Source: Bacillus zhangzhouensis
GTDB lineage: Bacteria; Bacillota; Bacilli; Bacillales; Bacillaceae
Direction of reading: 5' to 3'
Assembly (NCBI RefSeq): GCF_000715205.1
Contig: NZ_JOTP01000011.1
Coordinates: 62,001-126,000, forward strand
DNA: 64,000 bases
Shown: positions 10,179 through 17,257 of the stretch, one piece after another
Position numbering within the stretch: the stretch's first letter is position 1
How the letters are laid out: the number at the start of each line of letters is the position of its first letter
Made by a program: the position numbers and the translations under genes
Notes under the pieces: generated by a model
The model's input: only the letters and a program-made list of their open reading frames with translations
Database searches by the model: none
Told to the model about the DNA's origin: nothing

Positions 10179-10553
10179 ATGGAAGTGCTCGATACGTATT
10201 TTCGCCGATATGATGAGGCGGGAAAAGGACAGGAGCAAATGGACGAATTGCTGGCGTTGTTTTCTGATGATGTCATGATTGTCTTAAATGGCGCTCAAAA
10301 GCCTGGTATCCAAGAGTTTACACAATTTTTGAACACGTTCTTTCACGTACATGAAGACATTAAGCATATGTGGGATGGATGGGTGAAAAGAGAAGATGGA
10401 AAGTATGAAACAAACTGGGCCGTTTGCGGAAAGCTCACGAATGGTCGTGTATATACAGCAGAAGGAATTGATATTGCGGAGCTGGACGACCAAGGGAACA
10501 TCATTTATTTAGAAAACGTCCCGAAAAACCCAGAGTTATTCCAGCGATATTAA
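10179..10553 (+). CDS. SnoaL/NTF2-like fold protein of unknown function
   Basis: A 124-residue protein with the order expected of the SnoaL-like NTF2 fold. An N-terminal helix (VLDTYFRRYDEAGKG) is followed by LLALFSDDVMIVLNGAQKPG, a helix (IQEFTQFLNTFFHV), and then antiparallel strands (HMWDGWVKREDGKYETNWAVCGKLTNGRVYTAEGIDIAELDDQGNIIYLE). Such domains bind or isomerise small polyketide- or steroid-like molecules or act as accessory domains; no specific reaction can be named. A GGAG ribosome site lies eight bases before ATG 10179. It stands alone between two terminators. Confidence 0.75.
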   Translation: MEVLDTYFRRYDEAGKGQEQMDELLALFSDDVMIVLNGAQKPGIQEFTQFLNTFFHVHEDIKHMWDGWVKREDGKYETNWAVCGKLTNGRVYTAEGIDIAELDDQGNIIYLENVPKNPELFQRY

Positions 10554-10582
10554 AAAGCCGGCAGAGCAGCCGGCTTCTTTTA
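10552..10582. terminator. Bidirectional terminator, copy 1 of a duplicated hairpin
   Basis: Stem AAGCCGGC/GCCGGCTT with loop AGAGCA and flanking A and T runs. The same 25-base hairpin is repeated at 11288-11312. Confidence 0.85.
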
Positions 10583-10918
10583 TTGGTCTAAAGAATATGC
10601 CTCAATCGCTTCTTCAGCAGATGTTTCTTTATCAAAAATAAGGTGGCGACTGTACACTTCAATTAAGTGTAGTGGTTCTTCTTCTAAGTTATCTACAAGC
10701 TCAAAGATATCTAGGATGGCTGCTAGCTTTGTGGTTGTTTGTCCACCGTCTGCATTATCAAAGTTGTCTTCTGGAAAGCTGTGTTTTATTATTTCCTTCA
10801 CTTTACGTCGGTTTTTTGCTCTAACCAGGATGATTCGTTCTTCAAAGATTTTATCTGATCTAACACTTGGTGATGAGATGGATTCGAATAATAATTTTGC
10901 AGAATAAATTCTACGCAT
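10580..10918 (-). CDS. DUF4288 family protein
   Basis: A 112-residue soluble protein beginning MRRIYSAKLLFES and containing FEERIILVRAKNRRKVKEIIKHSF and ILDIFELVDNLEEEPLHLIEVYSRHLI. These agree with the uncharacterised DUF4288 family, small proteins found mainly in Bacillus, some linked to toxin-immunity neighbourhoods in other species. No such partner is seen here. The start is uncertain: ATG 10918 and GTG 10930 are in frame and neither has a strong ribosome site. The gene is enclosed between two copies of the same terminator hairpin. Confidence 0.65.
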   Translation of the reverse strand: MRRIYSAKLLFESISSPSVRSDKIFEERIILVRAKNRRKVKEIIKHSFPEDNFDNADGGQTTTKLAAILDIFELVDNLEEEPLHLIEVYSRHLIFDKETSAEEAIEAYSLDQ

Positions 10919-11115
10919 ATGTGATCTCACGTCTTTCTTGTAGGCTTTTTTGAATGTTATTGATGTGTTTAACCAAATAGTACTCTATATGAAAGGTGAA
11001 TACCTCAGGGAGCTTAAAATAATTTCCAATATGTGTTTAAAATGATAACATAGGAATGACTTCATTTGGTGGAATATGTGTCCACAAATACGATCCGTAA
11101 TGGGAGGGGATATGA

Positions 11116-11259
11116 ATGAAAAGTATCTTTGATAACAGAGGGGAAGATCATGAAATTCTGTTGATCATCATTGCATGTTGCTCTTTTATCACGTTTAGAA
11201 GAATTGCTAGATTAGAAAGGTATAAAAATAAATTAAAGGGTCAATTTAAACCGTATTGA
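11116..11259 (+). CDS. Small hypothetical protein (47 aa)
   Basis: ATG 11116 follows a strong ribosome site (GGGAGGGG at 11103-11110). The product has an acidic N-terminus (MKSIFDNRGEDHE), one short hydrophobic segment (ILLIIIACCSFITF) containing two cysteines, and a strongly basic tail (RRIARLERYKNKLKGQFKPY). That pattern suggests a small single-pass membrane peptide with its basic tail inside the cell. I recognise no family. A second ATG at 11112 opens only a six-codon frame. Confidence 0.45.
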   Translation: MKSIFDNRGEDHEILLIIIACCSFITFRRIARLERYKNKLKGQFKPY

Positions 11260-11287
11260 GACCTGTTTTTAATATAGAAAGAACACA

Positions 11288-11318
11288 AAAAAGCCGGCAG
11301 AGCAGCCGGCTTTTCTTT
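11288..11318. terminator. Bidirectional terminator, copy 2 of the duplicated hairpin
   Basis: Stem AAGCCGGC/GCCGGCTT with loop AGAGCA, identical over 25 bases to the hairpin at 10552. It serves the end of ywcA on the minus strand and the small protein gene on the plus strand. Confidence 0.85.
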
Positions 11319-12858
11319 ATGAATCGGTATCCATATGCATGCCTGTATGTGCCTTTACTTGAATTTCTGTAAAGGTCTCTTCATCAGCTTTTTCAGAGGA
11401 GAAAATGGTGCCTAAGTACGCGGCGAGGAATCCAAGTGGGATAGAGATAATCCCTGGGTTCGACAGCGGGATGAGTGGCTCGCCTGTGAAGATGGCTGCT
11501 CCCGATGGGTCCCAGACGCTTGGGCTGAGAGATACGATGATGAGTGCGCTCAGAAGACCTGTTAAGCTCCCTGCAATGGCACCAGTGGAGTTGAATCGTT
11601 TCCAAAAGACAGTGAAGATAATCAATGGTAAATTCGCACTTGCTGCTACTGCGAAGGCGAGAGACACGAGAAAAGCAACGTTTAAGGACTGGGCAAATAA
11701 CGCAAGGGCGATGGAGAGAATAGACACACCAATTGAAGCAAAGCGTGCGGCCTTGACCTGTTCCCGTTCACTCGCTTTCCCTTTTCGGATGATCTGACTA
11801 TAAAAGTCATGAGCAAAAGCAGATGCGGCGGATAATACGAGTCCCGTTACCACAGCCAATATGGTTGCAAAGGCGATTGCAGAAACAAAGGCAAATAAGA
11901 AATCTCCTCCAAGGGCTTGTGCGAGCATAGGTGCGGCCATGTTCCCTGCGGCATCGGCTGCTGTGATCGCTTCTGATCCAACAAAGGCAGCGGCACCGAA
12001 GCCAAGGAAAACCGTCATTAAATAAAAAATCCCGATGATCCAAGTGGCTGAAAGGACGGATTTTCGCGCGGAAATAGCATCCTTTACCGTATAAAAACGG
12101 ATCAAAATATGTGGCAAACCTGCCGTTCCGAGCACTAGGGCAAGATTCAGAGACAGGGTTTCCAAGGGCACATCATACTTATTCCCCGGATGAAGGAATG
12201 ACTCACCAAGCGGGGTCGCTGTTTTCATCTGCTCGAACATCTTCAGCAGACTAAAATCAAACTTTGCAAACACAAGCAGTGAAATGATCAAGGTTCCAAG
12301 CATGAGGAGAACGGCCTTTGTGATTTGTACCCAGCTAGTAGCAATCATGCCGCCAAACACCACATAAATGGTCATCAAGACACCCACGATCAACACCGCG
12401 ATCCAATAATCAATGCCAAGAAGCAGTTTAATCAATGCGCCTGCTCCAACAAGCTGTGCAATCATATAAAAAGTAGATACCGTAATCGTGTTAAAGGCAG
12501 CAACCCCTCGAATGGCCGGCCGCTTAAATCGTGCAGCAATCATATCGGCCATCGTATATTTCCCTAGATTTCTTAGCGGTTCAGCCACAACATAAAGAAC
12601 GACAAGATACGCCACAAGAAAACCAATGCTATAGAAAAAACCGTCAAATCCATTTAACGCGATCATTCCGGCGATTCCTAAAAATGATGCAGCGGACATA
12701 TAATCGCCTGCGATGGCAAGACCGTTCTGAAACCCTGTCAGACCTCCGCCTGCTGTGTAAAAATCACTCGCGCTGCTTGTTTTCTTCGCAGCAAAATATG
12801 TGATGACCAATGTGAGCCCTACGATCGCTACGAATAAAATAAAAGCGGTCATGCTCAT
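11317..12858 (-). CDS. ywcA: Sodium:solute symporter YwcA (ActP-like acetate/monocarboxylate transporter)
   Basis: A 513-residue membrane transporter of the SSS family with about 13 hydrophobic segments. Typical features are ASDFYTAGGGLTGFQNGLAIAGDYMSAASFLG near the N-terminus, VGVLMTIYVVFGGMIATSWVQITKAVLL in the middle and LSAASAFAHDFYSQIIRKGKASEREQVKAAR on a cytoplasmic loop. It is closest in layout to the cation/acetate symporter ActP, and it is paired with a DUF485 protein as ActP is with YjcH in E. coli. Acetate is a likely but unproven substrate. Its ATG overlaps the stop of ywcB. Confidence 0.88.
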   Translation of the reverse strand: MSMTAFILFVAIVGLTLVITYFAAKKTSSASDFYTAGGGLTGFQNGLAIAGDYMSAASFLGIAGMIALNGFDGFFYSIGFLVAYLVVLYVVAEPLRNLGKYTMADMIAARFKRPAIRGVAAFNTITVSTFYMIAQLVGAGALIKLLLGIDYWIAVLIVGVLMTIYVVFGGMIATSWVQITKAVLLMLGTLIISLLVFAKFDFSLLKMFEQMKTATPLGESFLHPGNKYDVPLETLSLNLALVLGTAGLPHILIRFYTVKDAISARKSVLSATWIIGIFYLMTVFLGFGAAAFVGSEAITAADAAGNMAAPMLAQALGGDFLFAFVSAIAFATILAVVTGLVLSAASAFAHDFYSQIIRKGKASEREQVKAARFASIGVSILSIALALFAQSLNVAFLVSLAFAVAASANLPLIIFTVFWKRFNSTGAIAGSLTGLLSALIIVSLSPSVWDPSGAAIFTGEPLIPLSNPGIISIPLGFLAAYLGTIFSSEKADEETFTEIQVKAHTGMHMDTDS

Positions 12859-13169
12859 TCGTCATCACCTCTGGATTCAGTTTTTAAAGCGCTTACATAT
12901 TTGTCGAACTGAGCCGCTTTTTTCGCATAAAGTCCACATAAAACCCATGTCATGACAAATTGTGTGAGGGCGAATAACCAAGCCCATGAGATAGCACCAA
13001 TTGCCGGCGTGTTCAAAAAGGTGAAGTAGGATGTAGCAACCGGAAGTGAAAAGTAAAAGAGAAAAAAGAAAATCGTCATCGGTACGATAAATCTGCGTTT
13101 TTCCTCAAGAAGTTTTCGAAAATCCTCTGAAGCGGCAACCTTCTTATAATGAACTTTTTTGTCTGCCAT
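12855..13169 (-). CDS. ywcB: DUF485 membrane protein YwcB
   Basis: A 104-residue protein with two transmembrane helices (FIVPMTIFFFLFYFSLPV and WLFALTQFVMTWVLCGLYA) and the DUF485 signature around LLEEKRRFI. Proteins of this family accompany ActP-like symporters. The start is ATG 13169, preceded by AAAGGAGG; the frame is open further upstream but without a ribosome site. It overlaps ywcA by four bases, so the two are translationally coupled. Confidence 0.88.
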   Translation of the reverse strand: MADKKVHYKKVAASEDFRKLLEEKRRFIVPMTIFFFLFYFSLPVATSYFTFLNTPAIGAISWAWLFALTQFVMTWVLCGLYAKKAAQFDKYVSALKTESRGDDE

Positions 13170-13249
13170 TGTTTCCTCCTTTGTACGAATTAGGGACAAG
13201 GTACTCCAATGCATATGAGACGATCTGGTTGTTTATGACAGTATATCAT

Positions 13250-13277
13250 AAAAAAGGCACCCGAAAAGGGTGCTTTC
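13250..13277 (-). terminator. Terminator of the methyltransferase-glycosyltransferase unit
   Basis: On the minus strand AAGCACCC-TTTTC-GGGTGCC is followed by TTTTTT, immediately downstream of the glycosyltransferase stop. Confidence 0.82.
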
Positions 13278-13945
13278 TACCGATAATTCGCAAGAAATGT
13301 TTGTCTCGCTTTTTCATATGCTTCAGCGTCAAAATGATCTCCGCATTTGTGTATACACCAAGGCTCCTCTTGTCTCGCGATCCCGACCTCATATCCTTGC
13401 TTCACGAATTCAAAAGACTGCGATACATCATAAAAATGAAAGCCGTCAAAAAGATCCTCACGCCACCTGATATCATACTGAGTCGCCATAAAAAGACCGT
13501 CAATAGCCGAAGCTTTGGTATAATCTTGGGACTCCGCTTGTTGACGACCAGATTCAAACGAAAGCAGCTGATAAGTCTCGTGCCGATATTCAATCACTTT
13601 CCCCCTACAATCCTGGCTCTCCCACCAAATCCCATTGTCAGGCACACTTTCTGCACCTATCACCCCAAGCAAGCCAAGTGACGGATTTTGCAAAAAAAGT
13701 GGGATGAGCTCGAGAAGCATATGCTGTTTGACGATCAGTGTATCTTGATGAAGATAAATTTTAAACTGAGCAGGATGAGTGAAGGCTTCATTATATCCAG
13801 AGGCCATACTTGATGCCTGTCTAATCGGCAAGACCTCCACATGATACCCATGCGGAGCGGGAAGTGAGGCGAGCTGCCGGAAGCAAGCTTGAAACATCGA
13901 TTCATCATTCACACATAAAACAAATAGGATAGTGGGATTACTCAT
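13277..13945 (-). CDS. Glycosyltransferase-like protein (StrF/GT2-type domain)
   Basis: A 222-residue protein starting NPTILFVLCVNDESMFQACFRQL. It contains the HQDTLI stretch in place of the usual GT2 DxD region and DGLFMATQYDIRWREDLFDGFHFYDVSQSFEFVKQGYEVGIA, the pattern of the streptomycin-StrF-like glycosyltransferase domain. It ends WCIHKCGDHFDAEAYEKARQTFLANY. Probably cytoplasmic; donor and acceptor are unknown. The start ATG 13945 overlaps the stop of the upstream methyltransferase (ATGAGTAA), so the pair is coupled. This pair sits where B. subtilis has the TetR gene ywcC. Confidence 0.72.
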   Translation of the reverse strand: MSNPTILFVLCVNDESMFQACFRQLASLPAPHGYHVEVLPIRQASSMASGYNEAFTHPAQFKIYLHQDTLIVKQHMLLELIPLFLQNPSLGLLGVIGAESVPDNGIWWESQDCRGKVIEYRHETYQLLSFESGRQQAESQDYTKASAIDGLFMATQYDIRWREDLFDGFHFYDVSQSFEFVKQGYEVGIARQEEPWCIHKCGDHFDAEAYEKARQTFLANYR

Positions 13946-14627
13946 TGAATGGAACCGCCTCAACTACATATTGATAGGCTGTAGCTGCTTCGTTAAAATC
14001 AAAACGAATGCCGTGCTTTACGAGTAATTCATGTAAATCATTCATCACACTCGCATAGGAAGGGTGCTGTACGCGAATGGCTTCAAGGTCGCGAATGCGA
14101 AAACCCGCTGAATGAAAAAGGGCATGAATTTCGTGAAGGGTAAAGAAACGTAAATGTGTTTGATCCATTAACCCTGCATCTGTATAAGAAAATCTGCCGG
14201 CTAGTAATTCTAAAACCGTTGAAATATGGCCGATATTCGGAATGGATGACAGGATGGCACCCTCTTTTTTAAGGAAGGGTTTGACTTTTTTTAAAACAGC
14301 CCACGGGTCCAATAAATGTTCAAGTACGTCTCCAAAAATGATGCAGTCAAATTGTTCATGTTGATAAGGGAGAGCCATCTGTTCAATATTGCCGCATAGA
14401 ACATGATCTAGCTCCTGCTCAGCCTGCTTTGCTGCATTCTCAAAAGATTCAATCCCGTAAATGGTTCGGTCCTTTTGTTTAAGGACTTTTCCAAGCTTGC
14501 CTGTGCCGCATCCGATATCCAAAATAGACGTCCATTCCTCACGAATACGGCTGACGATGACAGGGTTTACACCGTGATAATACTGATCCTTTTTTTGGTG
14601 ATAATAGGAAAGGGAATCTGAACTCAT
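13938..14627 (-). CDS. Class I SAM-dependent methyltransferase
   Basis: A 229-residue methyltransferase with the full motif set: SILDIGCGTGKLGKVLK (motif I, SAM-binding), IYGIESF (acidic residue contacting ribose), LPYQHEQFDCIIFGDVLEHLLDPWAVLKKVKPFLKKEGAILSSIPN (motifs II-III). The NIGH and AGFRIRDLEAIR segments follow. It is of the Methyltransf_23 / UbiG-like group common in cell-surface glycan clusters. Translational overlap with a glycosyltransferase suggests that both act on one sugar or glycan, which is inference. The start ATG 14627 is preceded by AAAGGTGGG. Confidence 0.8.
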   Translation of the reverse strand: MSSDSLSYYHQKKDQYYHGVNPVIVSRIREEWTSILDIGCGTGKLGKVLKQKDRTIYGIESFENAAKQAEQELDHVLCGNIEQMALPYQHEQFDCIIFGDVLEHLLDPWAVLKKVKPFLKKEGAILSSIPNIGHISTVLELLAGRFSYTDAGLMDQTHLRFFTLHEIHALFHSAGFRIRDLEAIRVQHPSYASVMNDLHELLVKHGIRFDFNEAATAYQYVVEAVPFNE

Positions 14628-14929
14628 GCTCTACCCACCTTTCTTTTTTCTCGTTGGTCTCATGCTTAATATATGGGTGGGTAGCTTGGTTTTATAACGA
14701 GAGATGGGCAATTTTCATGAATGGCAGTTAAAAAGGGATCATATAAAGAACGGGAAATGGACTGTCCTCCTAATATAGAAAGACAGAACCCCATTGAGTG
14801 GAAGGGATTGGTTTGAAGAGGTTTTCAATTATTGTAGCGTATCGTCATGAAAGGATTTTCGAAAGGTCAATTGACAGGTCAGAACTTTTAGCCAAAGCAG
14901 TCTGAAAGACAAAGGATAACGGCGTTGAT
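14628..14929. other. Intergenic stretch with a possible 30-codon open frame
   Basis: No recognised gene. TTG at 14813 with GGAAGGGA upstream opens a 30-codon frame (MKRFSIIVAYRHERIFERS...) that ends at 14905. Its first residues resemble the start of a GT2 glycosyltransferase, so it may be the stump of a lost neighbour of the glycosyltransferase next door. It is too short to call. Confidence 0.25.
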
Positions 14930-15070
14930 TTACGGTTTGTTTATCATCTTCTGATCACCGTTGGATGTTAAAAAAGCTTGTATTTCTTCGATGCCTAGTC
15001 CAATTTTTTTCGCTTCCTGAATCAAATAAACCCACTCTTCGTCAACTCTTCTTTTCACTTGCGTATCCAT
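14930..15070 (-). CDS. slrA: SlrA/SinI-type antirepressor (46 aa)
   Basis: ATG 15070 with GGAGG six bases upstream; TAA at 14930-14932. The product begins MDTQVKRRVDEEWVYLIQ and continues EAKKIGLGIEEIQAFL. It matches the helical antirepressor core of B. subtilis SlrA (LIQEARSIGLGIHDVRQFL) and more distantly SinI (DQEWVELMVEAKEANISPEEIRKYL). These small proteins bind the SinR/SlrR repressors by mimicking their dimerisation helices and release biofilm-matrix genes. Position also agrees: in B. subtilis slrA lies next to ywcD, between ywcC and galK. Here the gene remains but the TetR repressor gene ywcC is not at the locus. Confidence 0.83.
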   Translation of the reverse strand: MDTQVKRRVDEEWVYLIQEAKKIGLGIEEIQAFLTSNGDQKMINKP

Positions 15071-15490
15071 AATATCCTCCAGTTCAATAAGACATATTCA
15101 TCTGCAACCAATGACTTGAACAAACCGTCTAGTAACTGTACGTGTGTGTGAAAACAGCCCAAATTAGATTTTGTCGAAAAATGATGACATTTAACCTATT
15201 TTGTAAAATCTATCACCTACCACGTCCCTAAAAAAATGACTAAAAAACCCAAAATTATTGAATTCTTACTTCTAATAATAAACAATTGTAAAGTCAGTTA
15301 AAAGATTATAAATTAAAATAATGATAAAGACCTGAATCATTTGACTCATACAAACTGATTAGGTTGACATATGCCATCGATTAAAGCAAATTTCATCTTT
15401 GCAGGACGTACATATTGTTCGTTTGGGAAGTTCTTCTCAAGATGGTATTCTAAAAGAAACAGAATCCACCAAGAAGGAATGAAGAAAGAC
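15071..15490. promoter_or_regulatory. Divergent upstream region of slrA and the GtrA-protein gene
   Basis: AT-rich, with no gene. It must hold the promoters of slrA (left) and ywcD (right). I see no unambiguous -35/-10 pair and no clear TetR operator. The frame of ywcD is open back to 15371, but that part has no ribosome site and does not look like a GtrA N-terminus. Confidence 0.3.
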
Positions 15491-15910
15491 ATGAATAGCC
15501 TTTTTCAAAAGTATCAAGAAGTTGTCATGTATCTTGTCATGGGTGTGTGCACAACCATTGTCAACATAGTCAGCTTCTATTTATTCGTTGAGATGTTTTC
15601 CATGGATTATAAAACAGCAACGGTTGTTTCATGGGTATTTGCTGTTCTCTTTGCTTATATCACCAATAAGAAGTATGTCTTCAAGCAAAAGGCTCGTGAT
15701 ACAAGAAGTCTTATGCGTGAGCTTTCTTCATTTTTTAGTGTCCGTCTCATGTCTCTAGGTGTAGATCTGGGGCTGATGATTTTATTTGTGAGCCAAATGG
15801 CGCTCAATGAAACTGTCGCAAAAATTCTTGTCAACTTTGTGATTGTGGTAGTCAACTATGTCGCCAGTAAATGGTTCGTCTTTAAGAAAACAAAAGAAGA
15901 TGCGATTTAA
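15491..15910 (+). CDS. ywcD: GtrA family membrane protein YwcD
   Basis: A 139-residue protein with four transmembrane helices (VVMYLVMGVCTTIVNIVSFYLF, ATVVSWVFAVLFAYITNKKYVF, LMSLGVDLGLMILFV, TVAKILVNFVIVVVNYVASKWFVF). The GtrA motifs ITNKKYVF and ASKWFVF are both present. GtrA proteins are thought to move polyprenyl-linked sugars across the membrane or help their transferases. ATG 15491 and ATG 15479 are both possible starts downstream of AGAAGGA. No dedicated glycosyltransferase follows, so a partner is not evident. Confidence 0.75.
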   Translation: MNSLFQKYQEVVMYLVMGVCTTIVNIVSFYLFVEMFSMDYKTATVVSWVFAVLFAYITNKKYVFKQKARDTRSLMRELSSFFSVRLMSLGVDLGLMILFVSQMALNETVAKILVNFVIVVVNYVASKWFVFKKTKEDAI

Positions 15911-15937
15911 CACATGAAAAAAGACAGGTGATGTGAA

Positions 15938-16195
15938 ATGAGCAGCAGGTCAGACGAATTATATGATGCCATATATCAACAAACAGAAAAGCAGCATGAA
16001 CAAGTGCTGAGGCTAGTCAAAGAAATAACTGCACATCCAGAAGCGTTTTCAGAACAAGAAAAGGAAAAGATCAATCGCATGGACATTGCGCTTCAAACGG
16101 CAACGGACATTTTAGAAAACTTAATGACCCCTGACACGCAAATGACCATTGTTTTAAGACAAGGGAGAATTCGTGTTGATCTGACGAAAGCGTAA
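15938..16195 (+). CDS. Small hypothetical protein (85 aa), helical
   Basis: A soluble, highly charged protein: MSSRSDELYDAIYQQTEKQHEQVLRLVKEI, then a Pro-containing turn, then EQEKEKINRMDIALQTATDILENLM, ending in a possible short strand pair (MTIVLRQGRIRVDLTKA). It is predicted mainly alpha-helical, possibly a coiled coil. AGGTGATGTGAA lies before the ATG. I recognise no named family. It is 27 bases after ywcD and probably co-transcribed with it. Confidence 0.6.
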   Translation: MSSRSDELYDAIYQQTEKQHEQVLRLVKEITAHPEAFSEQEKEKINRMDIALQTATDILENLMTPDTQMTIVLRQGRIRVDLTKA

Positions 16196-16196
16196 A

Positions 16197-16232
16197 AGAA
16201 GCAGCCAATTGAAAAGCGGCTGCTTTTTATTA
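16197..16232. terminator. Bidirectional terminator between the ywcD unit and the AraC gene
   Basis: AGCAGCC (16200-16206) pairs with GGCTGCT (16218-16224), followed by TTTTTAT on the plus strand; the minus strand has a short T-rich end. Confidence 0.75.
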
Positions 16233-17075
16233 TGCATCGCTTGTTTCCCGCAATTGCTTTGGAGACATGCCGATTTTTTTTCGAAAGACTTTATTCAAGT
16301 AATTCGCATTTCGGTAGCCGCACTGTATGGCGATTTCTTCAATCGAATATTTCGTTGTTTTCAGTAACGTTTCCGCCTTTTCTAATCGAATATTGGTTAA
16401 GTAGTGAATCGGTGTGAAGCCAGTTGCCTTTTTGAATTCCCTCGTAAAATGACTTTTGGATAAACGTGCCGCAGCTGCCATATCGTCAGGGCCAATTTCC
16501 TCGTGAAAATGATGGCTTGCAAACAAGGCTGCTTGGACGATGGGCTCAGGCCATTTCTCCATTTGTCCCTCAAGCTTTGGCAAATATGAATACAGTTCCA
16601 TGACAAATTGATAAGCAAGGCTAGACCCTTCAAATGGATTGGTAATCCGTCTTTCACTGGCTTCATCATAAATTTTCTTCAGTAGGCGGATCGGTTTTGA
16701 GTTTGGATGAAAACGCATGACCTGCTTTCCGTGATCCATAAATTGATCAAAGCAAAGATCGCAGGCTTCCCCGTAAAGCGTCAAATATAGAAATTCCCAA
16801 TGCTCACTGTCCTCTGGAAAATAATATTGATAGGCACTTGGGCTTTTCACGAGAAAGGCCTGCCCAGGCAATACTTTGAATCGCTTTTGTCCGATTTCAA
16901 TCATGCCATGTCCAGACAGTGTGAGCTGAAAGATGCACTTGCCCTGATCCTTCCGCTCTACGCCATTCCAGCTGTATAACGAAGATGATTGAACTTCCCA
17001 GCCAACAGACCATATTTGCGCTGGCAATGTAACATCAGAATGGTGAAAACGAAATGCAAATGCTTCCTTCTTCAA
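16230..17075 (-). CDS. AraC family regulator, probable galactose-operon regulator
   Basis: A 281-residue regulator. The N-terminal cupin-like effector domain (about residues 1-150) contains FQLTLSGHGMIEIGQKRFKVLPGQAFLVKSPSAYQYYFPED, the usual AraC sugar-sensing barrel. The C-terminal 100 residues form the two helix-turn-helix units: MAAAARLSKSHFTREFKKATGFTPIHYL and SIEEIAIQCGYRNANYLNKVFRKKIGMSP. I chose TTG 17075 because AAGGGGG lies eight bases before it. It is divergent from galK across a 180-base gap that contains an inverted repeat, so it probably senses galactose or an alpha-galactoside and controls the gal genes; this is inferred from position. Confidence 0.85.
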   Translation of the reverse strand: MKKEAFAFRFHHSDVTLPAQIWSVGWEVQSSSLYSWNGVERKDQGKCIFQLTLSGHGMIEIGQKRFKVLPGQAFLVKSPSAYQYYFPEDSEHWEFLYLTLYGEACDLCFDQFMDHGKQVMRFHPNSKPIRLLKKIYDEASERRITNPFEGSSLAYQFVMELYSYLPKLEGQMEKWPEPIVQAALFASHHFHEEIGPDDMAAAARLSKSHFTREFKKATGFTPIHYLTNIRLEKAETLLKTTKYSIEEIAIQCGYRNANYLNKVFRKKIGMSPKQLRETSDA

Positions 17076-17125
17076 ATTGGAAATCCCCCTTCGCAGCAAA
17101 AAACAACCTTTTTCTATTTTGAATC

Positions 17126-17154
17126 ATGGTACACCTCATATCACATCGTACCAT
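17126..17154. promoter_or_regulatory. Inverted repeat in the araC-galK divergent promoter region
   Basis: ATGGTAC at 17126-17132 and GTACCAT at 17148-17154 form perfect 7-base arms separated by 15 bases, so the arms are about two helical turns apart centre to centre. The spacing and position suit a regulator operator. A further TACCATT half-site lies near 17190. Confidence 0.45.
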
Positions 17155-17257
17155 TCCACAGCAAAAAAAGGGTATTTTTTAACGGTTTTTTTACCATTGA
17201 ACTTCCGCTATTGAGGCAACTAAAATAAGATTATCAGAAGAGAAAAGGGGAATGGAT

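Noticed and set aside
11807-12043. Small Arg/Cys-rich frames inside ywcA
   Set aside because: These are alternative-frame shadows of a well-supported transporter gene.
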